The notes under the pieces are model-generated. The model was not told the origin of the DNA. It ran no database searches and saw only the letters and a list, made by a program, of their open reading frames with translations. Shown here piece by piece: positions 27,511 to 37,374 of a DNA stretch of 64,000 bases; the stretch's first letter is position 1, and every line of letters starts with the position of its first letter. The translations under genes and the position numbers were made by a program. The stretch is taken from NCBI RefSeq assembly GCF_034424645.1, contig NZ_CP139969.1, positions 620,001 through 684,000 on the forward strand. The letters run 5' to 3'. Source of the stretch: Bordetella avium. GTDB lineage: Bacteria > Pseudomonadota > Gammaproteobacteria > Burkholderiales > Burkholderiaceae_B.

Positions 27511-30500
27511 ATGACAAACTACTCTTGCCTGAGTTCGCGCAGCTCTATTCTGTTTTTATGGTTATGTGCAAGTCCTTTGGCCTACGGGCAAGTCGTTTCG
27601 ATTAACGGGGCAGGGGTGGCGCCAGTGGGCTCGGCAACCCTGATCAATATTAATCGCCCCGACGCCAACAAGGCCTCGTATAATCAGTTTTCCAGCTTTG
27701 AAGCCCTGGGCGTTGTTTTGAACAACGCGACAAAAAATACAGACACAAAATTGATCGGCGGGGTAAAACGCAATGAGGCCCTCGGCGGAACAAGCGCCAA
27801 TCTTATTATTCTCGATAATATTGGCAATGCTCCAACCAAGCTGAACGGTCTGGTCGAAATCGCCGGGCAGGCGGCAGATCTGGTCATGGTCGGCAAAAAT
27901 GGCGTCATTTGTAATAGCTGTGGGTTCATCAACACCAACAATCTGACGCTTGGCGCCGGCACCCTCTCGCGCAATGCCAGCGGCACCTATGAGTTGGACA
28001 CCAACAGCGGCCAGAGCTTTATCAACATAACCGGGGCGGGCCTTAGCGCCCCTGACAGCAATGTCAACCTGGTTGCCGAGCAGATAAAGCTGCTTTCACC
28101 CATTTATGGCAAAGACGTCGCCTTCAATATCGTGCGCGGGGTGTATGGCATCGAGGATCGCACCACCCGCAGCCTGGGAGGGGCCTTCGACGCGGCACTG
28201 GGCGACTATGTGGGGGTGCCGAATGTTTTGGCCGATGGCGACATCACGATATACACCAATGCCCGGAAGTTGGACGTCACCAATCTTTCTTTGACCGGCA
28301 CGGGAAATATATTCCTGAGCGCCGAGAGCGGCGCCATCGATGTGACATCGGGGCGCTGGATCGCCAATGGGACCATGGCCTTCGCTGCGGATGATCTGTC
28401 GATCAAAAAGACCAGCACCGACTCGCGTGAACTGAATATCGTCGCAAACAATCTTCAGACTTACGGTATGTTTTCCGTGGCCAGCGATATCGACATCAAG
28501 GCCCTGGATACGCAATTGGCCGCCTCCTCCTTCGACACGAAGAACGGCATGGTTGCTACGACGGACTCCCTCTCCATGGACTCGGTTACCGTTCGTGGAG
28601 ATATGAGCCTGCTTGCTCAGAATGCGACCCTCTCCAGCGTCGATGCGCGTGGCGCGAAAGGCGAAATCAGCGCCAATCAGATTGCGATCAATGGCGGGCG
28701 TCTGGCCTATACCGGTTTTGATATCTCCGATTTCGATACGCTCGCCCTGAATCGGGGCACGCTCGAATCCGACAATCTTGTCGTCACCGCCCGTCCTAAC
28801 GCAGATGTATCGCTGACCGGCGGCACACAGTTGATCGCCGACAAGCTGGAGATGAACAATATTCGGCAATTCAGCAATAGTGGAGACATCGCCCTGAGCC
28901 AGGATCTGGTGCTCGATCGGGCTGCGTCATTTCAGAACGAGGGGGGCATAGTCGCGCGCAACCTTCGCCTGTCCGATGTGACGGGAACCCTCAGCAACAC
29001 CGGCAACATCAAGACCACCGGCGTCGAATTGACGAATGTCGCTGACGTGGAAAACTCGGGCCGCTGGAGCACCGACACCTTCGCCCTGGCGGGGACTAGC
29101 GGCGTATTTCGCAATGCCGGCGATATGACCGCCACTACACTGTCTGTCGCCAACAGCGGGGATGTTATTAACGCCGGAAAAATCAAGACCGGAACACTTG
29201 ATATCAGCAATACCAATCGCTTCAATAATTTGGCGGGTGCTCAGGTAGAGGCAAGCACCGCTATGACGCTGGGCAGCCTGTCATCCTTTCTCAATCAGGG
29301 GCGTCTGGTCGCTCAGACGATGAATGCCAACAGCGTTGCCAGTATCGAAAACTCGGGCAATATCAACGTAAAAAATGGTGCCGTGCTTGCAGGCGGGCAG
29401 TTCTCCTCTCAGGGGAATCTATGGATAGAAAGCGGCACGGCAAGTTTTGCTTTCGATAACGACGTGACACTGACCGGCCAGGTGCGCGCCGCCTCGCTGG
29501 CGGTGGACAGCACCACCGCGCAATTGACCAATCTCGCTCTCAACGCAAACGATTTGCGGATCAACACTTCGGGCAAGACCACGCTGGACAATGCCCGTAT
29601 TCAAACGGCGAACTCCCTGTCCATCACCGCCGATACGGTCGAGGCTAGCCGCAAAACCTTGTTGAATGCGCCGACGCTGACAGTCAAGGCACGCCAGCAG
29701 GCTTATGACGACGTCGAACTGTCGGGTAATGATGTGGCTTTGCGCGGCAGTCGGGACGGCACAGGCCTCATCGCCTTGAGCAAGAGCAGAATTCAGGGCA
29801 TCGACACCTTGGCGCTGGGAACGACGGATACGCTGAACATAACGCAAACCGATGTGTCGGCGGCAGACATGCAAGCCAGCGCAGTGGGGCAGTTGAATAT
29901 CGATGCGCTGTCCAAGCTGGCGATGGGATCTGGACAGTTCACGGATATCGCCCAGCTTACCCAATCAGGAAACGTGAGCGCCGACGCCCTCGTACTAAAA
30001 CAAATCCAGACCCTGGACAATAGCGGAACGATTCAAGCCAAGAACAATGCCGAAGTCAGCTCAATAAATACGCTGAATAATTCGGCCAGCGGCGTGATGG
30101 CGCTGAAAGCCACGACAGGGCAAGGCAACGGCACGATCACCAATGCGGGACAGCTTGCCGTCGATTCCGGCCGCTTGCAGTTCGAAAACTGGACGAATCA
30201 AAACCTGCTTGTCGGGACCAATGCAACGCTTGAATACACCAACTTCGTCAATCAGGCGGGAGCGGTGCTGGGCGGCTTGGGTGAACTGACCGTGGCGGCC
30301 TCGGCCGGCACGAATGGCAGCTTCAGCAATTCGGGCCAGATAGACGCCGTGCAGGATCTGGCGCTCTATGGCCGCAACATCGACAACAAGGGCGCCATCC
30401 AGGTGGGCCGAAATCTGCAACTGGGACGCCAGAGCGCCAGCGACCCCGCCTTCGTCAGCTTTAAGAACTATGCCGGACAGGGCAGCGTTACGGTAGGCCG

Positions 30501-31566
30501 GGACTTTAGCGCGCGGGTCGATAAATTCGACTCGGCGGCGACATTCAGCACCCAGACCGACAACAGCAATTCGACGATTTACGCGCCCAGCGGAAGGTTC
30601 GGCGTCCCCTGCGCCGCCAATGGGATTGGCTCCTGCCGCGATGGATTTAATGTCGCAGAAGGCGCGACCCTGGTCTGGTACGGCTCGGGAGGATTTATTC
30701 CTGTATTTGGAAGACTTGGCCGTGACGGTGCGACGGTGCAGACAACCACGGTAACGGTCACACCCGGCACCTACCAGGATGCGCCTATCAGGGTAGGCGG
30801 TAATTTTGACGCCAGAGGGCGGGCAAGCAATGCAAGCTTCAATAGTTACGCCGCCACGTTGGATGTGGCAGGCAACGCCAACATCACGGGTTATGCCAGC
30901 AAAAACACCAATGCGTTTGAGGCAACCTCTCGTGATCAGATTCAGTTTTTCACGGATGAATACAAATGCTATAGCGATGTCGCTTGCGTCAATCCCGGTG
31001 GCAATAACCAATATGAAGGGCGTGTAGCCAATTATGCCGGCCTGACGCCAACCGATACGACGACAGTGACTTCCAGAACAGGTGGGCTGCGTACAGTCGC
31101 CTTATCCGCTCCTACACCCTCAGTGTCCGCCGTATCGGCATCCGCACCGGTAGTAGTGTTGCCGACGGATTTGATCGTCGACCCGGATCTGAGCGGAACC
31201 CGAAATGTATCTCCGGTAGCGCCAGCGGCCGTGATTACGCCGCAGCCCTCCGGGACCATCGTGCCTCCGACAACGCCTCAACAGGAGGTCAAGGTCAGCG
31301 CATCGAACTTTGTGTTTCCGACGATTCCCGGCGAATTGCCGGCCAGCGAGAAATTGCCGGTCATTTCAGATAATGAAGAAGCCGCGTTCGATACGATCAA
31401 TCCTGTAATGATTCGGCAGGATACTCGCGCCCGCTCTTGTTTTGGAAGTACGCAGGGCTTCGATGAGACCTCTTTAATGGAAAACACCGAACTGACTCAA
31501 TCTCGATGTGATGTCCGGTTGTATGTAAACACCAAGAAAACCAGTCTGCTCCCAGTGCTTAGATAG
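27511..31566 (+). CDS. Two-partner secretion exoprotein (FHA/HMW-like adhesin), copy 2
   Basis: This is a TpsA exoprotein of 1,351 residues. The signal peptide (1-26, ending SPLAYG before QVVSINGAG) is unrelated to that of copy 1. From Gly40 to Asp1287 the protein is identical to copy 1: TPS domain with GVICNSCGFINT at about 131-142, beta-helix repeats and Pro-rich linker. The 64-residue tail differs in sequence but keeps the pattern AFD-INP, RSC-F/Y, QG-D-TSL and SRC, with Cys1310 and Cys1333 at the same spacing as in copy 1. tpsB2 follows on the same strand about 108 bases after the stop, a normal tpsA-tpsB order. The start has no strong ribosome binding site. Confidence 0.92.
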   Translation: MTNYSCLSSRSSILFLWLCASPLAYGQVVSINGAGVAPVGSATLININRPDANKASYNQFSSFEALGVVLNNATKNTDTKLIGGVKRNEALGGTSANLIILDNIGNAPTKLNGLVEIAGQAADLVMVGKNGVICNSCGFINTNNLTLGAGTLSRNASGTYELDTNSGQSFINITGAGLSAPDSNVNLVAEQIKLLSPIYGKDVAFNIVRGVYGIEDRTTRSLGGAFDAALGDYVGVPNVLADGDITIYTNARKLDVTNLSLTGTGNIFLSAESGAIDVTSGRWIANGTMAFAADDLSIKKTSTDSRELNIVANNLQTYGMFSVASDIDIKALDTQLAASSFDTKNGMVATTDSLSMDSVTVRGDMSLLAQNATLSSVDARGAKGEISANQIAINGGRLAYTGFDISDFDTLALNRGTLESDNLVVTARPNADVSLTGGTQLIADKLEMNNIRQFSNSGDIALSQDLVLDRAASFQNEGGIVARNLRLSDVTGTLSNTGNIKTTGVELTNVADVENSGRWSTDTFALAGTSGVFRNAGDMTATTLSVANSGDVINAGKIKTGTLDISNTNRFNNLAGAQVEASTAMTLGSLSSFLNQGRLVAQTMNANSVASIENSGNINVKNGAVLAGGQFSSQGNLWIESGTASFAFDNDVTLTGQVRAASLAVDSTTAQLTNLALNANDLRINTSGKTTLDNARIQTANSLSITADTVEASRKTLLNAPTLTVKARQQAYDDVELSGNDVALRGSRDGTGLIALSKSRIQGIDTLALGTTDTLNITQTDVSAADMQASAVGQLNIDALSKLAMGSGQFTDIAQLTQSGNVSADALVLKQIQTLDNSGTIQAKNNAEVSSINTLNNSASGVMALKATTGQGNGTITNAGQLAVDSGRLQFENWTNQNLLVGTNATLEYTNFVNQAGAVLGGLGELTVAASAGTNGSFSNSGQIDAVQDLALYGRNIDNKGAIQVGRNLQLGRQSASDPAFVSFKNYAGQGSVTVGRDFSARVDKFDSAATFSTQTDNSNSTIYAPSGRFGVPCAANGIGSCRDGFNVAEGATLVWYGSGGFIPVFGRLGRDGATVQTTTVTVTPGTYQDAPIRVGGNFDARGRASNASFNSYAATLDVAGNANITGYASKNTNAFEATSRDQIQFFTDEYKCYSDVACVNPGGNNQYEGRVANYAGLTPTDTTTVTSRTGGLRTVALSAPTPSVSAVSASAPVVVLPTDLIVDPDLSGTRNVSPVAPAAVITPQPSGTIVPPTTPQQEVKVSASNFVFPTIPGELPASEKLPVISDNEEAAFDTINPVMIRQDTRARSCFGSTQGFDETSLMENTELTQSRCDVRLYVNTKKTSLLPVLR
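27628..31370 (+). repeat. 3,743-bp inverted repeat, right arm (core of tpsA2)
   Basis: This is the plus-strand partner of 17922-21664. Paired coordinates always sum to 49292, so there is no insertion or deletion between the arms. Stretches compared base by base (both ends and around 29732-29795) are identical. Such length and identity, with unrelated flanks, points to recent gene conversion or repeated recombination. Confidence 0.95.
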
Positions 31567-31674
31567 CGGATTATTTTTCCTGCTTGGTGGCAAGTTAGCC
31601 ATATGCCAGAGCACTTCATGCTGGCTCATTAGCGATATTTGTTCTTGGTGATTTACATTCCATTAAGGAAGAAA

Positions 31675-33297
31675 ATGTTTAATAAGAAATCTCGACTTTT
31701 TTTGAGTTTTATCGGTTCGGTCGTTTCCTTGCCCGGCTTTGCTGAGGGCGGTGTCGGCGACATCGGCCGTGTGATCAATGAGTCGGTGGAGCGCAGCATC
31801 GAACGTACACAGCAGGCGAGAGAGTTGGCTCAGTCTGTTTTCGAGGGAAAGCGTCTGGGAACAATACAGGACATCGATCCGGCGCTGCTTTACAGCGTGG
31901 ACAATCAGTACCAGGGAGTTTGGAAGCCCCCTCTTTTTGATGAAAAAAGCCAGGAGATGCTGGGGGTGCGGTTTATTGCGCGTAACAGCGATATGCCGCC
32001 GGATCTACTAATCAAATCTATTGCTCAGCGCATCATTGACCGGGGCTACGTATTCTTCAAGATTGTTGTAGCGCCTGACAGGGATGGGGGTAGGCCCTTG
32101 ATCGTTTTGCAGCCGTTGGAGGTGAAATTTCTTGATCACGGCCTACAACTGAAAAATATCATCAATATCAGGCCGGGAGATTTTCTTAGCTATGATCGCC
32201 TGAAGCTGGCTCTGTATCAATTGAACCAGAAGGGCGAGTCTTCCTATACGGTAGATGTGGCAAATGTTGATGGCGTAGTTTATGTGTCTTTTAAAGAGCA
32301 GCGCCGTTCAAAATTAACTACCTATCTGAATATCAATAACTATTCTAAGAAAGATCTGTATGGCTACACCGGTACGGCGAGCCTGCTGGCCAGTGACCTC
32401 ATCAATTTGAACGAGACACTTGGCTTGTCGTACACCGGCAACATGGCGTCTGTAGATGCACGAAAATTCGAGTCGTTCAGTGGGTTTTTCAGTGTGCCTA
32501 TCGGTAGATTTTCATTCGGGCTGGACTACGCGCACTCCACAGACAAGAACTCCCTAAGTCTGGCCAATTCGTCATTAGCCGCCCAGCGGCGGACGGAAAA
32601 TTATGGTCTATCTTTGAAATATAATTTTTTGTGGCCCATCGCGGATGCGCTGGGTACAAGCGGTGTTCGCTTGTACAGAAATAACTCGAATTTCGACATC
32701 AACTCCACGCCTATTCTGGCGCAGACTTATAGCTATAGGGCCGCCGAAGCCTTCCTGCAAGCGCAATACCGATCTGGTGTCCGCGTTGCTAACGCATCGG
32801 TGTCGGTGTTGCGGTCGCTTAGCAGAGGCGACCCTTTCAGCATTGCGCGTGCGCATCTCGAATACGGTGACCGAGTAAGCGAGAGTCTCGCCCCGAATTT
32901 TAGATACCGGATAAGCGGCAATGCCCAGAGCCGCATCGGCAGCAATGACCTGCCTTCGTCTGAGTTGTTCTATCCCAATGCCTCGACGCGGACACGTGTG
33001 CCATTTTCGTTTTCGACCATGGCAGGTGAGCGGGGTTTCAATATATCGAGTACCTTGTCATATGACAATTTGTACTCTGGATTGCATCGTGGCTGGGTTG
33101 GCGTCGGTGTGATTTCGCCTTTTGTGGGCCTGGACTATGCCCGTTCGGACAGCTTGTATGTCTCGTCGGCCAGCATCGGTTTGAACCTCTCGATGGGGCA
33201 GAACAGCTTTCAGATGTATTTCCCGAAAGTCTTGTCCACCAATGCTGGCCGTCAGGACAATGCCGGCGTGTTTCTCACGCTGCAAGCGCAGTTTTGA
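31675..33297 (+). CDS. TpsB outer membrane transporter (FhaC-like), copy 2
   Basis: This is the exoprotein pore of the downstream locus, 540 residues from ATG 31675, which has AAGGAAG a few bases upstream. It has a signal peptide (MFNKKSRLFLSFIGSVVSLP, cleaved near FAEGG), an H1-like helix (GDIGRVINESVERSIERTQQ), POTRA regions (LIKSIAQRIIDRGYVFFKI; LQLKNIINIRPGDFL) and a barrel with MAGERGFNISSTLSY (L6-type motif). It ends NAGVFLTLQAQF with a terminal Phe. It is roughly 50 percent identical to tpsB1, mostly in POTRA and barrel strands. It follows tpsA2 on the same strand and should be co-expressed with it. It is convergent with ggt, with 12 bases between stops. Confidence 0.91.
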   Translation: MFNKKSRLFLSFIGSVVSLPGFAEGGVGDIGRVINESVERSIERTQQARELAQSVFEGKRLGTIQDIDPALLYSVDNQYQGVWKPPLFDEKSQEMLGVRFIARNSDMPPDLLIKSIAQRIIDRGYVFFKIVVAPDRDGGRPLIVLQPLEVKFLDHGLQLKNIINIRPGDFLSYDRLKLALYQLNQKGESSYTVDVANVDGVVYVSFKEQRRSKLTTYLNINNYSKKDLYGYTGTASLLASDLINLNETLGLSYTGNMASVDARKFESFSGFFSVPIGRFSFGLDYAHSTDKNSLSLANSSLAAQRRTENYGLSLKYNFLWPIADALGTSGVRLYRNNSNFDINSTPILAQTYSYRAAEAFLQAQYRSGVRVANASVSVLRSLSRGDPFSIARAHLEYGDRVSESLAPNFRYRISGNAQSRIGSNDLPSSELFYPNASTRTRVPFSFSTMAGERGFNISSTLSYDNLYSGLHRGWVGVGVISPFVGLDYARSDSLYVSSASIGLNLSMGQNSFQMYFPKVLSTNAGRQDNAGVFLTLQAQF

Positions 33298-33309
33298 TGC
33301 GGCGCTAGA

Positions 33310-35049
33310 TCAACGGCCCAGCACCACGCCTTCGCGGCGTGGATCGGCCCCGCCTTCGAGGCCTTCGGGCGTGATGGCGATACCCTGCACGCCACTTGGG
33401 AAATCGACGAATTTGATGTCATGGCCCATGGCTCGCAGACCTGGCGCAAGGGTTTGCAAGGCGGTGCCTTTTTCAAGCTCGGTGCCCTTGTTGCGGCTGC
33501 CCATGTTGGGCAGGTCGATGGCGGCCTGGATATCCAGGCCGCCATCGATTACGCCGACCAGGGTTTTGGCGACATAGTTGATGATGGCGCTGCCACCCGG
33601 TGATCCCAAGGCCAGCCAGGGCTTGCCCGAGTTGAACACAATCATGGGCGACATTGAGCTGCGCGGCCTTTTGCCTGGCTCGATACGGTTGGCCACCAGG
33701 CGGCCGTCGGTGTCGCGCCATGAGGATGAGAAGTCCGTCATTTCGTTATTGAGCAGAAAGCCATGAACGAAGATCTTGCTGCCGAAAGCTGACTCGATGG
33801 TTGTGGTCATGGACACAACGTTGCCTTCATTATCGACGGCGACCAGATGGCTGGTCGAGGGCACCTCGAAGGCGTCGTCGGCGGCGCGCTGCGCCAGCAA
33901 TTTGGCCGGATCGCCAGGCAGGGCGAGTTTCATGGCGTGCTCGGGCTGAATGAGCGCCGAGCGTTCGCGCAGATAGTCGGGCCGCAGCAGGGCGGTAACA
34001 GGCACGTTCACGAATTGCGGATCGGCAACGTAGAAGTCGCGGTCGGCAAAGGCCAGTTTGCCGCTTTCAGCAAAAAGATGCACCGTTTCCAGGGACTCTG
34101 CCCCATGCAGCGTAAAGGGCTGCAACTGCCCCAATATCTGCAATACCGCCAGTGGGCCGCTGCTGGGCGGGGGAGCACCGCAAAGGCGGTAGCCACGATA
34201 GCGGCCGCAAATGGGCTCGCGCCGCAAGGCGCGGTAGTTGGCGAGATCGGCTTCGCTGAGGTCGCCGGGCTGCGCGTGGTCGCGTACCGCAGCGACAATG
34301 TCGTGCGCCACCTGGCCTTGATAGAAGGCGTCGGGGCCTTCGGCTGCAATGCGGCGCAACAGTTGTGCGAACTCAGGATTGCGCAGCCGGTGACCCACGG
34401 GCCAGGGTTGGCCCTTGGGGTCGAGAAAGTAGCGGGCTGCCGCGGGCTGGGCGGCGAGTTGTTCGCGCTCGCTAGCGATCAGGGTATGCAGGCGCGGCGA
34501 TACTGCGAAACTTTCTTCAGCCAGCTCGATGGCCGGGGTGAACAGGTCGGCCCAGGGCAGCCGCCCGTGGTCGGCATGGGCCATGAACAGGCCGCGCAGC
34601 AGGCCCGGTGTGGCGACGGCGCGCCCGTTGTTGACCGCCTCGCTGAAAGGGATGGGCTTACCATCACGCAAAAAGCGGTCGGCGCGCGCTGCGGCGGGTG
34701 CGGTTTCACGGCTGTCATAGGTGACCAACTCGTGCGAGGCCTGGTCGTAATGCAGCATGAAGGCGCCGCCGCCGATGCCGGACGATTGGGGTTCGGTCAG
34801 GTTGAGCACCCATTGAGCGGCAATGACGGCATCGACGGCGCTGCCGCCCCGCGCCAGTATGGCCTCGCCTGCCTGGCTGGCTAGCGGATTGGCGGTGGCG
34901 ATCATGTAGCGCTTCGCCTTGACCAACTGCTTGGTTTGGAGGCCGCTGCTGGCTTCGGGATTGATGTCCGCAGCCCATGAGGGGTTGGCAAAGGCTAGGG
35001 TCAGGCCCAACAGCAGGCAAGCAGACTTATTGGCAAAATATCGTGGCAT
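33310..35049 (-). CDS. ggt: Gamma-glutamyltransferase
   Basis: This is a 579-residue N-terminal nucleophile hydrolase precursor. The signal peptide (SACLLLGLTLAFANPSWA) directs it to the periplasm. The large-subunit motif GGSAVDAVIAAQWVLNLTEP and SGIGGGAFMLHYD are followed by the self-cleavage site at Thr399 in STSHLVAVDNEGNVVSMT, which becomes the small-subunit N-terminus. The C-terminal NNEMTDFSS, RPRSSMSPMIVF and GSPGGSAIINYV are family landmarks. It transfers or hydrolyses gamma-glutamyl groups of glutathione and may also act as a glutaminase. It is monocistronic and divergent from the LysR gene. Confidence 0.94.
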   Translation of the reverse strand: MPRYFANKSACLLLGLTLAFANPSWAADINPEASSGLQTKQLVKAKRYMIATANPLASQAGEAILARGGSAVDAVIAAQWVLNLTEPQSSGIGGGAFMLHYDQASHELVTYDSRETAPAAARADRFLRDGKPIPFSEAVNNGRAVATPGLLRGLFMAHADHGRLPWADLFTPAIELAEESFAVSPRLHTLIASEREQLAAQPAAARYFLDPKGQPWPVGHRLRNPEFAQLLRRIAAEGPDAFYQGQVAHDIVAAVRDHAQPGDLSEADLANYRALRREPICGRYRGYRLCGAPPPSSGPLAVLQILGQLQPFTLHGAESLETVHLFAESGKLAFADRDFYVADPQFVNVPVTALLRPDYLRERSALIQPEHAMKLALPGDPAKLLAQRAADDAFEVPSTSHLVAVDNEGNVVSMTTTIESAFGSKIFVHGFLLNNEMTDFSSSWRDTDGRLVANRIEPGKRPRSSMSPMIVFNSGKPWLALGSPGGSAIINYVAKTLVGVIDGGLDIQAAIDLPNMGSRNKGTELEKGTALQTLAPGLRAMGHDIKFVDFPSGVQGIAITPEGLEGGADPRREGVVLGR

Positions 35050-35149
35050 CGCGGCTCCCCCGTTTGTTTCCCTAAAAACACAAGGGCGTCATATTAAGGT
35101 TGCTGCTTTGTGCCCACCGTAAAATCAGTGTTTTTTACCTTGTACCACC

Positions 35150-36046
35150 ATGCGCCTGCGTCACATCGAAATATTCGAAGCCATTCGTCGCACCGGATCT
35201 CTGACCGAGGCGGCGGCCGCGCTGCATATTTCGCAGCCCGCGGCCAGCAAGCTGCTGGCCCATGCCGAGGCGCAACTGGGTTTCAAGCTATTTGAGCGGG
35301 TAAAGGGCAGGCTGATTGCCACGCGTGAGGCCGATATCCTCACGCCGGAGATCGCGCGGCTGAATCAGGACCTGAACAGCGTGCGCCGTTTGGCCGCCTC
35401 GTTGCGTGAGAGCCCGAATGGCCATTTGCGTTTGGGTTGCGCGCCCGCGCTGGGTCTGGGTCTGCTGCCTGCGGCCGTGCGCGCCTGCCGGGACGCGCAT
35501 CCTGGCCTGACCTTCAACATCCATACCTATCACAGCGCCGAGCTGGTGCAGGGACTGCTGACCCGTGAGCTGGATCTGGCCGTTACCTTTGACACCACGG
35601 AACATCCCGGTCTGTCGCGCAGCGAACTGGGTTATACCTCGCTGGTGCACCTGAGCCGTCAGGCGGGCGAAGGCCCGGCACGCCTGGCCGATCTGGCCCA
35701 GGATACTCTGATCGTGCTCGATGCGCGTGACGCCTCTGGCACCCTGTTGCAGGCGGCCCTGGATGCGCAGGGCTTGGCGCCCTCGGTAGCCATTCAGGTG
35801 CAGACGCACTATGTGGCTTGCGCCCTGGCCGAAGCGGGCTGCGGCCAGGCCATTGTGGACGCCATCACGGCACGCGCCATGTTGCGGCCTGGCATGATGG
35901 CGCGTCCGCTGGACCCTCCCTTGCGCGTACCTATCGGCATCCTGACGCGCAGCCGAGATCCGCTGCCGGCGCTCTATCAGGATTTTGTCGACCATCTGCG
36001 GGCGCATTGCCACGCGCTTGACGAGGCGGGTCCCCCCACGGCTTGA
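35150..36046 (+). CDS. LysR-family transcriptional regulator
   Basis: This 298-residue protein has an N-terminal winged helix-turn-helix (MRLRHIEIFEAIRRTGSLTE, then AAAALHISQPAASKLLAHAE), the dimerisation helix and a type 2 periplasmic-binding-like effector domain (LRLGCAPALGLGLLPAAVRA). It is divergent from ggt across about 100 bases, the usual LysR arrangement, so it may control ggt. No effector can be inferred. Confidence 0.87.
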   Translation: MRLRHIEIFEAIRRTGSLTEAAAALHISQPAASKLLAHAEAQLGFKLFERVKGRLIATREADILTPEIARLNQDLNSVRRLAASLRESPNGHLRLGCAPALGLGLLPAAVRACRDAHPGLTFNIHTYHSAELVQGLLTRELDLAVTFDTTEHPGLSRSELGYTSLVHLSRQAGEGPARLADLAQDTLIVLDARDASGTLLQAALDAQGLAPSVAIQVQTHYVACALAEAGCGQAIVDAITARAMLRPGMMARPLDPPLRVPIGILTRSRDPLPALYQDFVDHLRAHCHALDEAGPPTA

Positions 36047-36195
36047 GGGACGTTTGCCGAAAGTGTGGCTGTCATTTCGCCTGGGATAAGATGCCAGCGG
36101 GCGGCGCCTGGTTTCCTGTTTGCCGGCCCGGAACGTAGAATGCGGGCTGCTCGAAGATAAAAATTCTTCTTATTTTCAGGAGTCTGGTCCCAAGG

Positions 36196-37374
36196 ATGTC
36201 GATGAAAGCAAAAGTCGGCCGCATCAAGCCTTATGTCTGGATCGCCCTCGGTCTGTTGATTGCCGCCTTGTTGATCAAATGGCTGTTTTTCCCCAGCTTG
36301 CCTGCACCCGCTTACGCGACAGCGGTCGTCAAGCGTGCCGACATGGAGGACAGCGTATTGGCCAGCGGCACGCTGGAAGCCGTGCGGCAGGTCAGTGTCG
36401 GCGCTCAGGTTTCGGGTCAGTTGAAGTCATTGAAGGTCAAGCTGGGCGATGAGGTCAAGCAGGGAGAGTTGATCGGCGAGATCGACGACATGACGCAGCA
36501 AAATGATCTGCGCAATGCGCAGGCGGTGCTGGATGCGCGCCGCGCCGAGTTACGCGCCAAGCAGGCCACGCTCAAACAGGCTGAGCTTGCCTTTGCGAGA
36601 CAGCGCAAGATGTTGGCGGCTGATGCCAGCTCGCGGGAGTCGTTTGAGAATGCCGAGGCGACGTTGAACGTGACTCGCTCGGATATTGTGGCCTTGCAGG
36701 CGCAGATCGCGCAGGCCGAGATCGAGGTCGATAAAGCACGTGTCAATCTGGGCTATACACGCATTGTCTCGCCGATGGACGGCAAGGTAGTCGCCGTGGT
36801 GACCAAAGAAGGCCAGACGGTCAATTCCATCCAGAGCGCGCCCACCATCATCAAGGTCGCTCAGGTTGGCACGATGACCGTCAAGGCGCAGATTTCCGAG
36901 GCCGACGTGACGCGTGTACGTCCGGGTCAGAAGGTGTATTTCACCATTCTTGGCGAGCCGGACAAGCGTTATTACGGTGTGTTGCGCGCCATTGAGCCGG
37001 CGCCGGATTCCATCCAGCGTGATGAGAGCACGGCCGCCCTGACGGGGAGCAGCACGTCAGGTTCGACTTCGGCGGCGGTGTATTACAACGGACTGTTCGA
37101 TGTGCCCAACCCCGATGAGGTGTTGCGCATCGCCATGACCGCCCAGGTTTTTCTGGTGCTGGGCGAGGCCAGCCAGGTTTTGCAGATACCGTCTTCCGCG
37201 CTGGGTAAGCGCGGCGATGATGGCCGTTACACCGTGCGTGTGGTGTTGGGGCCAGAGGGTAAAACTGAAGAGCGGCAGGTGCGCATCGGTATGAACAACA
37301 ACGTGATGGCCGAAGTGTTGGACGGTCTCCAAGAAGGCGAGCAGGTGGTTTCTGCCGAAGTGGCGGGCAGGTGA
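36196..37374 (+). CDS. macA: MacA-like periplasmic adaptor
   Basis: This is a 392-residue membrane fusion protein. One N-terminal TM helix ([20 protein letters not shown]) precedes a split lipoyl/biotinyl domain ([44 protein letters not shown]), a coiled-coil hairpin (about residues 95-185, rich in Ala/Gln/Glu/Arg) and beta-barrel domains. The order adaptor - ABC exporter - outer membrane factor that follows identifies it as MacA of a MacAB-TolC system exporting macrolides, peptides or heme-like compounds. It overlaps the macB start by four bases. Confidence 0.9.
   Translation: MSMKAKVGRIKPYVWIALGLLIAALLIKWLFFPSLPAPAYATAVVKRADMEDSVLASGTLEAVRQVSVGAQVSGQLKSLKVKLGDEVKQGELIGEIDDMTQQNDLRNAQAVLDARRAELRAKQATLKQAELAFARQRKMLAADASSRESFENAEATLNVTRSDIVALQAQIAQAEIEVDKARVNLGYTRIVSPMDGKVVAVVTKEGQTVNSIQSAPTIIKVAQVGTMTVKAQISEADVTRVRPGQKVYFTILGEPDKRYYGVLRAIEPAPDSIQRDESTAALTGSSTSGSTSAAVYYNGLFDVPNPDEVLRIAMTAQVFLVLGEASQVLQIPSSALGKRGDDGRYTVRVVLGPEGKTEERQVRIGMNNNVMAEVLDGLQEGEQVVSAEVAGR

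Larger units (their letters stand above)
21665..27627. other. Potentially invertible 5,963-bp segment
   Basis: This is the unique segment between the two inverted tpsA cores. It holds both tpsA promoters and signal-peptide codons at its ends, tpsB1, and the operon pdxH to purU. RecA-type recombination between the arms would flip it without loss. Each position x would move to 49292 minus x. The flip would join promoter and signal peptide 1 to tail 2 plus tpsB2, and promoter and signal peptide 2 to tail 1. No site-specific recombinase is encoded within the window. Confidence 0.6.

Noticed and set aside
27279..27512. 77-codon minus-strand open frame in the tpsA2 upstream region
   Set aside because: It lies in AT-rich promoter DNA, overlaps the palindromes and has no ribosome binding site or recognisable sequence.
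17922..31370. Assembly artefact creating the two identical tpsA cores
   Set aside because: Both copies have unique, sensible gene ends (different signal peptides and tails that complete each frame), so two real copies are likely. Collapse or consensus polishing could still hide a few differences, so identity should be confirmed with long reads.
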